Positions 40,374 to 48,561 are shown, counted from the first letter of the stretch. The stretch is DNA of 64,000 nucleotides from Streptomyces sp. NBC_01591 (GCF_035918155.1 NZ_CP109327.1:6944001-7008000); one strand, 5' to 3'. Numbers and translations are program-made. Notes: generated by a model not told the origin, from the letters alone.

Positions 40374-42758
40374 GTGAAGAACCTGAGGGTTCGGCAAAAG
40401 ATAACCGGATTGTCCACTGCGGTCCTGGCAGCATGCCTGGGCGTGGGCCTGTTCACGGCACCGAGTCAGGCCGTCGAGCAACGCCCCGCCGTATCGACCG
40501 TGACCCCCCACTTCTCGGACGCCGCCCAGAAGCGGGCGGAAACCCGGACCGAGGACCCCGGCGGCCCCACCGCCGAGTCGCTGACGGCACCCGCCGACGA
40601 TGCCGCTCACGTCGAACGAAAGTCGCTCAAGGCCGCCGACCTGCCGCCGCTGTCCGCGTCCAAGGACGCGCTCAAGCGGGACTACGACGACCCGTCCACC
40701 GCGCTTCCGAGCCACCAGGCACCTTCGATGAAGGCCGAGAAGCGCCGCGCCAAGAAGCTCGGTACGGCCGCTGCCGAGTGCAACGTCACCGATTTCACCA
40801 ACAACACCGGAAGCGCCCTGGTCGAGAAGGTCAAGGCGGCGACCACCGACTGTGTCAACACACTGTTCCGTATCCAGGGCCAGGACGGCTACAACGCCTT
40901 CCGTGAGGACCAGATGGTCACCATCGCCGATGCGATGCGCGACGCGTCGGCCTCCTATCCGGGCGACGGCAGCACCGGCATGCCCCAGCTGGTCCTCTTC
41001 CTCCGGGCCGGCTACTACGTGCAGTACTACGACCCCGACACCGTCGGGGAGTACGGGCCGCGCCTGCGCACCGCCATCCAGGGCGCGCTCGACGGCTTCT
41101 TCGGCTCCTCGCACGCCTTCGACGTCACCGACGCCAACGGCGAGAGCCTGTCCGAGGCGATCATCCTGATCGACAGCGCCGTGGAGAACGCCCGCTACCT
41201 GAACATCGTCAAGAAGATGCTGGCCGACTACGACGAGTCGTACAACGACTCGTGGTACATGGTCAACGCCGTGAACAGCGTGTACACGGTCATGTTCCGC
41301 GGTCACCAGGTGCCGGAGTTCATCAGCGCCATCGAGGCCGATTCCAGTGTGCTGACCTCGCTGCGCGACTTCGCCGCGAACCACCTCGACCTGCTGGGCA
41401 CCAAGAATTCGTTCCTGGCCGCCAACGCGGGACTCGAGCTCGGCCGCTTCCTCAAGGAGGACTCGCTGCGCGACAAGGCGAGCCCGCTGGCGATCGACCT
41501 GATGGGCAAGAGCTCCATCGACGGCCCCACCGCCCCGCTCTGGGTCAACCTGGCCAAGATGGTCGACTCCTACGACAAGGACAACTGCGCGAAGTACGAC
41601 GCCTGCAACCTCGCGGAGCGTCTCGAGAAGGCCGTCCTGCCGGTGAAGCACACCTGTAGCGACAGCATCACCATCCGGGCGCAGGACATGGTCGCGGAGG
41701 AGCTCGAGGCCAGCTGCACCAGCCTGCGCAACCAGGACGCCTACTTCCACGAGGTGGCCCGGGACAACGGTGCGGTCGCCGACGACAACAACAAGACCAT
41801 CGAGGTCGTGGCCTTCGACTCCAGCGCCGACTACCAGACCTACGCCGGAGTGATCTTCGGCATCGACACCAACAACGGCGGCATGTACCTGGAGGGCGAC
41901 CCCAAGGTCGAGGGCAACCAGCCCCGGTTCATCGCCTACGAGGCCGAGTGGGCCCGTCCCGACTTCCAGATCTGGAACCTCAACCACGAGTACACGCACT
42001 ACCTCGACGGCCGCTACAACATGTACGGCGACTTCGCCGCCGGCATGACCACGCCGACTGTCTGGTGGGTCGAGGGCTTCGCGGAGTTCGTCTCCTACTC
42101 GTACCGCAAGCTCGACTACGACGCCGCCATTGCCCAGGCCGCGAACCGCACCTACCCCCTGAGCACCCTGTTCGACACCACCTACGAGAACGCCGACCAG
42201 ACCCGCGTGTACAACTGGGGCTACCTGGCCGTCCGTTACATGCTCGAATCCCACCGCGCCGACGTCGACACCCTGCTCGGCCTCTACCGCAAGGGCGACT
42301 GGGACGGCGCCCGCACCCTGCTCACCTCGACCATCGGCAACCGTTACGACGCCGACTGGAACACCTGGCTGGAGGCCTGTGCGGCCGGTGCCTGCGGCAG
42401 CGGGTCCACCAACCCGCCCGGTGAGATCACCGAGTGCAAGGATGCCGACACCCGGATGCTGGGCAAGAACTGCATGCGCAGCGAGCTGAAGGCCGTCAAG
42501 GGCGACTACGCCTACCTGGCCGTCGTCATCCCGGCCGGCACCACCCAGCTGAAGATCACCTCGTCCGGCGGCACGGGTGACGCCGACCTCTACTACAGCG
42601 ACAAGGAATGGGCGACCACCGAGGTCAACACCGACAAGTCCGTCGGGGCGGGCAATGAGCACACCCTGACCATCAACAACCCGACGCCCGGCTACCACTT
42701 CATCAGCCTCTACGGCAACGAGAAGTTCGACGGCGCCAAGGTCACCACCGAGTTCTGA
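40374..42758 (+). CDS. Secreted collagenase (M9 family) with PPC domain
   Basis: This is a 794-residue exported zinc protease that attacks triple-helical collagen. A signal peptide (about 1-35, LSTAVLAACLGVGLFTAPSQA) and short prosegment are followed by the helical activator domain (about 130-440). The peptidase domain has the zinc motif HEYTH (H538, E539, H542) in NHEYTHYLDGRYN, with the third ligand Glu near 567 in WWVEGFAEF. After it comes a cysteine-containing linker (ECKDADTRMLGKNCMRSE) and a PPC-type beta domain (KITSSGGTGDADLYYS). A PKD domain is not evident. The GTG at 40374 is preceded by GGAGG. It provides the Pro/Hyp-rich peptides used by the flanking genes. Confidence 0.94.
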   Translation: MKNLRVRQKITGLSTAVLAACLGVGLFTAPSQAVEQRPAVSTVTPHFSDAAQKRAETRTEDPGGPTAESLTAPADDAAHVERKSLKAADLPPLSASKDALKRDYDDPSTALPSHQAPSMKAEKRRAKKLGTAAAECNVTDFTNNTGSALVEKVKAATTDCVNTLFRIQGQDGYNAFREDQMVTIADAMRDASASYPGDGSTGMPQLVLFLRAGYYVQYYDPDTVGEYGPRLRTAIQGALDGFFGSSHAFDVTDANGESLSEAIILIDSAVENARYLNIVKKMLADYDESYNDSWYMVNAVNSVYTVMFRGHQVPEFISAIEADSSVLTSLRDFAANHLDLLGTKNSFLAANAGLELGRFLKEDSLRDKASPLAIDLMGKSSIDGPTAPLWVNLAKMVDSYDKDNCAKYDACNLAERLEKAVLPVKHTCSDSITIRAQDMVAEELEASCTSLRNQDAYFHEVARDNGAVADDNNKTIEVVAFDSSADYQTYAGVIFGIDTNNGGMYLEGDPKVEGNQPRFIAYEAEWARPDFQIWNLNHEYTHYLDGRYNMYGDFAAGMTTPTVWWVEGFAEFVSYSYRKLDYDAAIAQAANRTYPLSTLFDTTYENADQTRVYNWGYLAVRYMLESHRADVDTLLGLYRKGDWDGARTLLTSTIGNRYDADWNTWLEACAAGACGSGSTNPPGEITECKDADTRMLGKNCMRSELKAVKGDYAYLAVVIPAGTTQLKITSSGGTGDADLYYSDKEWATTEVNTDKSVGAGNEHTLTINNPTPGYHFISLYGNEKFDGAKVTTEF

Positions 42759-42779
42759 TCCCCACGACCCCCATGGCAT

Positions 42780-42814
42780 CGGCCGGCCGAGTGATGATCC
42801 CGCTCGGCCGGCCG
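42780..42814 (+). terminator. Terminator after the collagenase gene
   Basis: CGGCCGGCCGAG (42780-42791) pairs perfectly with CTCGGCCGGCCG (42803-42814). Confidence 0.85.
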
Positions 42815-42856
42815 GTGCCGCCCCCCGGGCCGCGTCCGCCGGACACGGCCCGGGGC

Positions 42857-43246
42857 TCACGACAGCCGCAGCCCGCCGGGCGCCGTTCCGTTCGTCAGCA
42901 CCTCCACGAGCAGGTCGAACAGGGTCGGTCCCCGCCCCACCAGCGCCTCGTCCAGCCGCTGCTGGACCGCCGCGCGGTTTGTGGGATGCACCCGGCTCAG
43001 GCTCTGCCGCAGCCAGCGCGCCGTCTCCTCATGGCCCAGGGCCTGCGCGGAGGAGGTGTGGTCCCGCCACTCGAAGACGAAGTCGCCGTCGTCGGGCGTG
43101 CCCATGCCGCCGCCGAGACAGTCCGCGAGAGCGTCGAGGTTGCGGCCGAAGTACCCGCCGGGGCCGTTCACGGCCTCGCCGATCACTTCCCAGAACTGCT
43201 CCAGGCCGGTGACCCGGGAGCCTTCGACTACATAGGTCACGGTCAT
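42857..43246 (-). CDS. Barstar family ribonuclease inhibitor
   Basis: This 129-residue cytosolic inhibitor of guanyl-specific RNases begins MTVTYVVEGSRVTGLEQFWE. It has the family motif FGRNLDALADCL, in which an aspartate and nearby residues block the RNase active site, and the pattern FVFEWRDHTSSAQALG. The next gene upstream on the same strand encodes an RNase Sa homologue, so this inhibitor protects the cell from enzyme that has not yet been secreted. The ATG at 43246 lacks an obvious site; a TTG at 43261 has AGGAGG upstream and would add five residues. Pairing of barstar with RNase Sa-type enzymes is known in streptomycetes. Confidence 0.9.
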   Translation of the reverse strand: MTVTYVVEGSRVTGLEQFWEVIGEAVNGPGGYFGRNLDALADCLGGGMGTPDDGDFVFEWRDHTSSAQALGHEETARWLRQSLSRVHPTNRAAVQQRLDEALVGRGPTLFDLLVEVLTNGTAPGGLRLS

Positions 43247-43340
43247 GGGGGGAGCGTACAAGTCCGTCCGCCTCCTCCGGTCCGTGATCCGCGCCGCAGG
43301 TGGGGGGCTACGGCGCGGATCGGTCCGGAGAGGCCGGGCT

Positions 43341-43739
43341 TCAGCAGCCCTGGTCGATCAGGTCGAAGGTGGCGTAGTGGTCGCTGGTGTAGTAGTCCTC
43401 CTGCGCCTCCTCGCCGGTGACGATCCGACGCGCACCGCGGGTCGGGGAGCCAGGAGTGATGACCGTGTACTCGTGGTAGTAGCCGGTGTTCTGGTCGGGC
43501 AGGACGCCTTCACGGTTCTGGAAGACGGTGCCGTCCTGCGAGTACGGGAACGGGCCGCCCGCGTCGATCAGGTCGAGGGTGTCGTGCGCCTGGGAGGGCA
43601 GCGCCGAGTAGCAGATGCTGCCGACCGAGTCGGTGGACGGGGTGGAGGCGGTGGCCGTGGTGGCCGGGCCGCCGACGAGGAGGACGGACAGGAGGGCGGC
43701 TGCGCCACCGAGCGTGGTGATCCGTGGGGGGATTCGCAT
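43341..43739 (-). CDS. Secreted guanyl-specific ribonuclease (RNase Sa type)
   Basis: This is a 132-residue exported RNase. The signal peptide runs to about residue 32 (LLVGGPATTATAS). The mature part has close matches to RNase Sa: SALPSQAHDTLDLIDAGGPF, PYSQDGTVFQNREGVLP, then the catalytic Glu90 in YYHEYTVITPG. Arginines at about 101-105 (TRGARR) and the catalytic His121 (SDHYATFDLIDQGC) follow. The cysteines at 43 and 132 should form the known disulphide. It cleaves RNA after G outside the cell. The ATG at 43739 has TGGGGAC close upstream and is preferred to longer starts. The barstar gene lies 94 nt downstream. Confidence 0.94.
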   Translation of the reverse strand: MRIPPRITTLGGAAALLSVLLVGGPATTATASTPSTDSVGSICYSALPSQAHDTLDLIDAGGPFPYSQDGTVFQNREGVLPDQNTGYYHEYTVITPGSPTRGARRIVTGEEAQEDYYTSDHYATFDLIDQGC

Positions 43740-44004
43740 AGTCCCCATGATGACGCGCGTAGATACGGTCCCGTCAACGCCAACCGATGTGAATTTTTTG
43801 GAAGTTAACCCGGGGGAGGAAATGTGACGGGCCGATGTCCGGGGGCTCACGGGCCGGCGCCGGTCCTCTGTTCACTTATTGATGAGTCGACAAGCGTGGC
43901 GGCCCGTCAGCGGGGCATGCATCCCGTGAACGTGTTCCGCGAAGGAGTTCGACGAGCAGCAGATTCCGCAGGACAACGGGACCACGAGCAGGGGGCGATG
44001 CACT
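43740..44004. other. Intergenic region between RNase and anti-sigma-like genes
   Basis: The part at 43785-43815 is unusually AT-rich (GTGAATTTTTTGGAAGTTAA) and probably contains promoter elements. A GTG at 43824 behind GGGGGAGG opens a 107-codon frame in the same direction. Its codon use and amino-acid content look non-coding, and it overlaps the next gene out of frame, so I do not call it. Confidence 0.4.
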
Positions 44005-44478
44005 GTGCGGGCGGTGGAGACGATGGAGCGTCAGGGAGATGCCGATTCCATGAACGGCGAGGCCTCGCACGAGCCGGGGGCGCAGGACCGGCAGCCGGTC
44101 CGGCTGCATCGCAGACTGGCCCACACCGATCTGGCGGCCGTGAGTGAAGTCAGATGTGCGTTACGGGAGTTCCTGCGCTACCGGTGGAAGGAGGAGCCGG
44201 CCCAGGTGGCGGAGCTCCTGCTCAGCGAACTGGTGACCAACGCGCTGATCCACACCCGGCACGGCGCGGCCGTCACGGTGAGTGTGGCGCGCGCCAAGTT
44301 GCGGGTGGAAGTACGGGACTTCGTGTCCGGACTGCCCCTGTCGTACGTACCGAACGCCGACGACGGTACGCATGGCCGGGGACTGTTCCTGGTGCAGAGT
44401 CTCGCGGACGCCTGGGGAGTCGCCGCCCATGCGCTGGGCAAGGTCGTCTGGTTCGAACTGGACGGCGGAAGGCCCTGA
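44005..44478 (+). CDS. ATP-binding protein, anti-sigma factor (SpoIIAB/RsbW-like HATPase)
   Basis: This 157-residue GHKL-fold protein resembles the many streptomycete serine kinases that bind sigma-B-type factors or anti-anti-sigma proteins. The N-box is ELLLSELVTNALIHTRHG, with the essential Glu and Asn. The G1 box is present only as VEVRDFVSGLP (the Asp of DxG is followed by FVSG), and the G2 box is DGTHGRGLFLVQSLADAWG. The start is uncertain: GTG 44005 has GGGGGC upstream, while ATG 44023 or 44050 would give shorter forms beginning MERQGD or MNGEAS. No partner sigma factor is adjacent. Confidence 0.85.
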   Translation: MRAVETMERQGDADSMNGEASHEPGAQDRQPVRLHRRLAHTDLAAVSEVRCALREFLRYRWKEEPAQVAELLLSELVTNALIHTRHGAAVTVSVARAKLRVEVRDFVSGLPLSYVPNADDGTHGRGLFLVQSLADAWGVAAHALGKVVWFELDGGRP

Positions 44479-44513
44479 CCGAAGGCCGCCGAACCCATGA
44501 CCGGACAGCGAAA

Positions 44514-44551
44514 GGCCCTGACGGACCGGAAGGGACCGGGCCGTCAGGGCC
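44514..44551. terminator. Bidirectional terminator
   Basis: GGCCCTGACGG (44514-44524) pairs perfectly with CCGTCAGGGCC (44541-44551), between the convergent anti-sigma-like and DUF2637 genes. Confidence 0.8.
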
Positions 44552-44558
44552 GCCGGCT

Positions 44559-45635
44559 TCAGCCGAACTGCTGCTCCAGATCCTTCAGTTTCTGCTCCAG
44601 TGAATCGAGCCGGGGCAGTGCCTGGGTGTCGTCCTCGGCGGTGAGGTCGACGGTGATCGGGTCATCCGGGCTCCGGTCCGAGATGCCGGCGCTCGGACCC
44701 GTCACGGCTTGCAGGGATGGCCGGGGGCGCAGAGGCAGTTGTCCCTGCTCGGATATGGCGGGCTCCACGACGGACTGTGCGGAGCCCGTCGTGGCGGCGA
44801 TGGACTGGACGTCCACCTGGGTGCCGCCGCGGCCGACCCGGTGCCAGGCCCGGTTCTGCCGGTTCAGCGCCTTGATGTGGGCCCGGTCCAGCTTCTCCTG
44901 GTCCTTCCGGCGGAGACGGTTCTGCTCCTTCTCCCGCCTGTCCTCACGTACCTCGTCGACCGCCTCGTCCAGGGTGCGTACGCCTTCCAGCAGCATCAGC
45001 GACCAGGCGCCGAAGGTCTCCCGGGGGGCGCGCAGCCACCGTACGATCCGGATCTGCGGCAGCGGACGGGGCACCAGGCCCTGCTCGCGCAGCGCGGCCC
45101 GGCGGGTCTGCTTCAGCGCCCGGTCGAAGAGCACGGCCGCCGAGAGCGACATCCCCGCGAAGAAGTGCGGGGCGCCCGCGTGGTCGATCCCGCGCGGTGC
45201 GTGCACCCAGTTGAACCAGGCGGCGGCGCCGGCGAACGTCCACACGAGCAGGCGCGAGCCGAGCGCCGCGTCGCCGTGGCTGGCCTCGCGCACCGCGAGT
45301 ACGGAACAGAACATGGCGGCCCCGTCGAGGCCGAAGGGGACGAGGTACTCCCAGCCCCCGGAGAGGCCGAGGTTCTGCTTGCCGAAGCCGACGAGCCCAT
45401 GGAAGGAGAGTGCGGCGGCGACCGCCGCACAGCAGAACAGCAGGACGTACGAGGCGGTGGCGTACAGGGCTTCCTTGCGTCTACGACGCTCCTCGCTGCG
45501 TTCCCAGCTGTCGTCGGCCGCGGATGTGTCAGCGGCGCGCTTGCCGCGTGCGACCACCGCCACCGCCGCCAGGACTCCCACGAGCAGCACGGCGCCCGGA
45601 AGCAGCCAATTCAGCGATATGTCGGTCAGTCTCAT
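44559..45635 (-). CDS. DUF2637 membrane protein
   Basis: This is a 358-residue protein with an N-terminal helix (NWLLPGAVLLVGVLAAVAVVA), a basic coiled linker (SWERSEERRRRKEALYA) and then four hydrophobic segments of the DUF2637 type: YVLLFCCAAVAAALSFHGLV, GWEYLVPFGLDGAAMFCSVL, LLVWTFAGAAAWFNWVHA and FFAGMSLSAAVLFDRAL. DUF2637 proteins are related to SpdB-like plasmid spread proteins, and chromosomal copies have unknown roles. A long charged coil (DEVREDRREKEQNRLRRKD) and a Leu-zipper-like end (LDSLEQKLKDLEQQFG) suggest dimerisation in the cytoplasm. The ATG at 45635 follows AAGGGA. No plasmid transfer genes are nearby. Confidence 0.85.
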   Translation of the reverse strand: MRLTDISLNWLLPGAVLLVGVLAAVAVVARGKRAADTSAADDSWERSEERRRRKEALYATASYVLLFCCAAVAAALSFHGLVGFGKQNLGLSGGWEYLVPFGLDGAAMFCSVLAVREASHGDAALGSRLLVWTFAGAAAWFNWVHAPRGIDHAGAPHFFAGMSLSAAVLFDRALKQTRRAALREQGLVPRPLPQIRIVRWLRAPRETFGAWSLMLLEGVRTLDEAVDEVREDRREKEQNRLRRKDQEKLDRAHIKALNRQNRAWHRVGRGGTQVDVQSIAATTGSAQSVVEPAISEQGQLPLRPRPSLQAVTGPSAGISDRSPDDPITVDLTAEDDTQALPRLDSLEQKLKDLEQQFG

Positions 45636-45828
45636 GCGCGGTCCCTTGCATTGCGTAGGGCATTTCGGGCGCCATGATTGCCGAAACCCCATCATGCACA
45701 CGGGGGTTTCGGGGCAAGAGAACGCCATCGGGTCGGCACGGCGTACGGATGACGGGGATCCGGTCGAATGACCGTACGCGGCCGACGAGTTGCGTTCGAA
45801 TTGTACTACTCGCGCGGGTGGGTGTTGA

Positions 45829-46677
45829 TCAGTGAGCGGGCGTCAGCTTCCGTACCCGGTCGGCATCACAGGTGCGCGGACAGGTGACGCAGGTGTCCTC
45901 GGGGCGCAGCGTGTAGAAGAGGCAGCAGCTCGCCCGGTCGCGGGTGGGCAGCGACTCGCCGTTCGGCCCGGTCAGTGCACGGAAGCCCGCGGAACCTACG
46001 TACGGCTTCGTGGTGCCCGGCAGCAACGCCTCCAGCTCGGCCATCGCCCGTCGCTCCTCACCGAGCAGATGGGCGATGTACCAGAGGCCCTCGACGATCT
46101 CGTCCGTCGCCATGCCCCACAGCGCGCGCCTGCCGCGCCGCATCCGCGGTCCGAAGCCGTCGAGCACCGGGCCGATGTGGTCGGCGACCGCCGCGAGCAC
46201 CTCGGCCCGCAGCGCCGCCTCGTCGGGTACCACACGGGCGCCCGGCAGCGCGGCGGCCGGATCGTCCGGCAGGCAGGCGAACTCCTCCACCCGGAGAGTC
46301 AGATGACCCAGCGCCCGATGGAACGCCACATCCCCGACCGGAATCCGGGGCACCCGCCGGTGGAGGAACCAGGGCACCGTCACCAGCAGGCAGGCGGGCC
46401 AGGCGTAACGGTGCAGCCCGAAACTGGCGACCACATCGGGGCGGGGCTGCTGTCCGTAGTCCCGCAACACCTGGGCGTGGTCCCAGGCGAGGAAGGCGTC
46501 GAGTGCCGGGCCCCCCGCCGCGAGCTCGCCGGCACCCACCCAGCCGGCACCGCGAGGGGCGGTCTCGCCGTCCGTCAGCACCTGCGCGCGCAGCCCGGGA
46601 AAGACCTCGGCGAGGCGCGCGTAGGCATCCGTCACGGCGGACGCCGTGGTGCCGGGGAGCAGAGCGGGGAGTGTCAT
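45829..46677 (-). CDS. FhuF-type (2Fe-2S) siderophore-iron reductase
   Basis: This is a 282-residue cytosolic protein with the FhuF fold. The C-terminal iron-sulphur motif CC-X10-C-X2-C is clear in ASCCLFYTLRPEDTCVTCPRTC-type sequence near residue 255-272. The upstream region includes GLHRYAWPACLLVTVPWFL and ALWGMATDEIVEGLWYIAHL. Such proteins reduce ferric siderophores after import so that iron is released. The DmdR/IdeR-type iron box 30-50 nt upstream supports induction by iron starvation. No siderophore transporter gene is adjacent here. The ATG at 46677 lacks a strong ribosome site; leaderless or weakly translated mRNA is possible. Confidence 0.88.
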   Translation of the reverse strand: MTLPALLPGTTASAVTDAYARLAEVFPGLRAQVLTDGETAPRGAGWVGAGELAAGGPALDAFLAWDHAQVLRDYGQQPRPDVVASFGLHRYAWPACLLVTVPWFLHRRVPRIPVGDVAFHRALGHLTLRVEEFACLPDDPAAALPGARVVPDEAALRAEVLAAVADHIGPVLDGFGPRMRRGRRALWGMATDEIVEGLWYIAHLLGEERRAMAELEALLPGTTKPYVGSAGFRALTGPNGESLPTRDRASCCLFYTLRPEDTCVTCPRTCDADRVRKLTPAH

Positions 46678-46705
46678 GCAGGGACCACCGAATCGCGACC
46701 GTTTG

Positions 46706-46724
46706 CAGGTTAGCCTTACCTTAC
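46706..46724 (-). promoter_or_regulatory. Iron box (DmdR1/IdeR-type operator)
   Basis: Read leftward, the 19-mer GTAAGGTAAGGCTAACCTG matches the palindromic DtxR-family consensus TTAGGTTAGGCTAACCTAA at most positions. Centre and spacing fit, and it lies directly upstream of the FhuF-type reductase gene. Confidence 0.8.
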
Positions 46725-46740
46725 CCGACCGGATCGATGT

Positions 46741-46768
46741 TTGAACTGTGGCGTCCTGCGCCTATCGT
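46741..46768 (+). promoter_or_regulatory. Candidate promoter of the second FCD regulator gene
   Basis: TTGAAC (46741-46746), a 16-nt spacer and TATCGT (46763-46768). RNA would start near 46776 and include the GAGGAGG ribosome site of the GTG at 46824. Confidence 0.45.
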
Positions 46769-46823
46769 GCACAAGGGGCATGGTGCGCGCGAGCCGCGCC
46801 CACGGCAGGCCGAGGAGGTCCGA

Positions 46824-47573
46824 GTGGAGCAGGGCAGAGCGCGTGAGGCGTACGGGACCGCCGCGCCCGCGACCGCCCAGGCGGTCGTCCGGGTGCCGGA
46901 ACAGGCACGTGGCGAACACACCCACAGCGAGCCGCCCGCCCCGCGGGCGGCGGTGCAGCGGCACTCCGTACGCGGCCAGATCCTGGAGGCGCTGCGCGCC
47001 GCCCTCGTCGACGGATGGCTGGTCCCGGGACAGGTCTATTCGGCCCCGGCCCTCGGCGCCCGCTTCGGGGTCTCCGCCACGCCGGTGCGCGAGGCGATGC
47101 AGCAGCTGGCCATCGAGGGCGCCGTCGAGGTCGTACCGAACCGGGGGTTCCGGGTCTCCGAGCGCGGCCCGCGCGAGCTCGCCGAGCTGGCCGAGGTGCG
47201 GGCCCTGATCGAGGTCCCCGTGATGCTGCGGCTGGCCCGTACCGTCCCGCCCGGCACCTGGTGCGCCCTGCGCCCGCTGGCCGACGCCACGGTGGCCGCC
47301 GCGGCCGTGGGCGACCGGGCGAGCTACGCCGAGTCCGACCGGGCCTTCCACGGCGCGGTCCTCGCGCTCTGCGGCAACGAGCAGTTGGTGATGGTCGCCG
47401 ACGACCTGCACCGCCGCTCCCAGTGGCCGCTGGAGAGCAACCCCGCCACCCGTCGCGCCGACCTCCTCGCCGACGCGGCCGAGCACACCGCTCTGCTCGA
47501 CGCGCTGATCGCCCAGGACCTGCCCGTCGTGCAGTCGCTCGTACGGGAACACTTCACCGGCGCCGAGGGGTGA
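46824..47573 (+). CDS. GntR/FCD transcriptional regulator
   Basis: This is a 249-residue regulator. The first 50 residues are a flexible Ala/Pro-rich extension. Then a winged helix (VRGQILEALRAALVDGWL, APALGARFGVSATPVREAMQ, NRGFRVSERGPRELAE) and an FCD domain (EVRALIEVPVMLRLART, SDRAFHGAVLALCGNEQ, AAEHTALLDALIAQDL) follow. The recognition helix is nearly the same as in the hydroxyproline-locus regulator at 37719, with SATPVREAM in both, so they are paralogues and may see related sites or ligands. The GTG at 46824 is chosen for the GAGGAGG site. No target gene is evident next door; it is followed convergently by a TPR-like protein gene. Confidence 0.9.
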   Translation: MEQGRAREAYGTAAPATAQAVVRVPEQARGEHTHSEPPAPRAAVQRHSVRGQILEALRAALVDGWLVPGQVYSAPALGARFGVSATPVREAMQQLAIEGAVEVVPNRGFRVSERGPRELAELAEVRALIEVPVMLRLARTVPPGTWCALRPLADATVAAAAVGDRASYAESDRAFHGAVLALCGNEQLVMVADDLHRRSQWPLESNPATRRADLLADAAEHTALLDALIAQDLPVVQSLVREHFTGAEG

Positions 47574-47581
47574 CCGATCGA

Positions 47582-47606
47582 GGGCCGGACGTCCGCTGAC
47601 CGGCCC
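47582..47606. terminator. Weak bidirectional hairpin
   Basis: GGGCCGG (47582-47588) and CCGGCCC (47600-47606) lie between convergent genes. The arms are short, so this is tentative. Confidence 0.4.
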
Positions 47607-47613
47607 CCCGGTC

Positions 47614-48414
47614 TCAGTTCGCCCGGACCGTCTCCGCGGGAGGCGGGTCCAGATGCGGTGCCAGCCACGTCGGTACGCCCCCGAGCAGCCGGAACAGCCG
47701 GCCCGCCTCGGCGCGCAGCCGGGTCGCCAGCTCGGGCTCCGGCTCGGAGTCCGCGAGGGCGATGAGGGCCGGAGCCGTACCGATCAGGTAGCCCAGCTCC
47801 TCCCTTATCCGCAGGCACTCCGCGAAGCCGTGCCGGGCCTCCGCCAGTTCGCCCTCGCGCAGGGCCAGCAGGGCGAGATGGCGCCAGGTCGAGGAGAGCA
47901 GCAGCGCGTCGCCCTGGGCGGTGGCTCCGGCGTGGGCCCTGCGGTACGCGGCGCGCGCGGCCTGCGGCGAGTCGGCGATGTTCTGCGCGATCAGGCCCCG
48001 CCGGAAGTCCAGCAGCGGGCGGCCCGGCGCGGACGGGGCGAGCAGCGCGGCGGCCCGGCTCAGGGCGACACTGGCCTCGTCGGCCCGGTCGTGTACCCCC
48101 AGGAGTGTCGACGCGTACGCCAGATGGCCGCGTTCACAGGCGGCCGCACCCCGTTCGTCGTCGTCGTGGGCCAGCGCCTCCGCGGTACGCAGGGCGTCCT
48201 CGGCGTCCGTCCAGCCCTTTCCGGTGTACAGGCACCGTTCGGTCAGCAGGGCGGTCCGCTGGAGCGCCGCGGCCGGATCAGTGGCGGCGCCGGGTTCGAG
48301 CAGCGCGGCGGCGTCCGTCCAGCAGGCGCGTGACCGCAGCCGCCATACCGCTGTCTGGAGCGGCGGATCGTCATCTGCTGTCGTTCCGGAACCAGACATG
48401 GCGGTATGCGCCAC
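47614..48414 (-). CDS. TPR-like helical repeat protein, function unknown
   Basis: This is a 266-residue, almost entirely helical, Ala/Leu/Arg-rich protein. Repeats such as ALRTAEALAHDDDERGAAACE, then EASVALSRAAALLAPSAPG and AARAAYRRAHAGATAQGDALL, fit tetratricopeptide-like helical hairpins. ALREGELAEARHGFAECLRI is a clear TPR-type helix pair. No signal peptide or enzyme motif is seen. The GTG at 48414 with GGGGAGGG upstream is a better start than ATG 48399, which lacks a site. It may be a scaffolding or regulatory partner, but nothing nearby tells for what. It is downstream of and on the same strand as the PucR-type regulator gene, separated by 147 nt. Confidence 0.75.
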   Translation of the reverse strand: MAHTAMSGSGTTADDDPPLQTAVWRLRSRACWTDAAALLEPGAATDPAAALQRTALLTERCLYTGKGWTDAEDALRTAEALAHDDDERGAAACERGHLAYASTLLGVHDRADEASVALSRAAALLAPSAPGRPLLDFRRGLIAQNIADSPQAARAAYRRAHAGATAQGDALLLSSTWRHLALLALREGELAEARHGFAECLRIREELGYLIGTAPALIALADSEPEPELATRLRAEAGRLFRLLGGVPTWLAPHLDPPPAETVRAN

Positions 48415-48561
48415 ATTGCCCTCCCCGAGCGCGCCATCGAGCTGTTGAGTCTGGCCGCATCTCAGCACGGATCGGCACGCCGGGCCAAGGGGTCGTTCCA
48501 TCTCAGGTGAAAGATTTCACAAACGAACGGAGCCGCCAACAGCCGTGACAGGGCCCGGAAA

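Noticed and set aside
40350..42860. An 836-codon minus-strand open frame opposite the collagenase gene
   Set aside because: Val/Gly/Asp-rich antisense shadow with no recognisable protein; the plus strand has signal peptide, HEYTH zinc site and PPC domain.
43824..44147. A 107-codon frame beginning at GTG behind GGGGGAGG
   Set aside because: Despite the good ribosome site, codon use is poor and it overlaps the well-supported anti-sigma-like gene in another frame.
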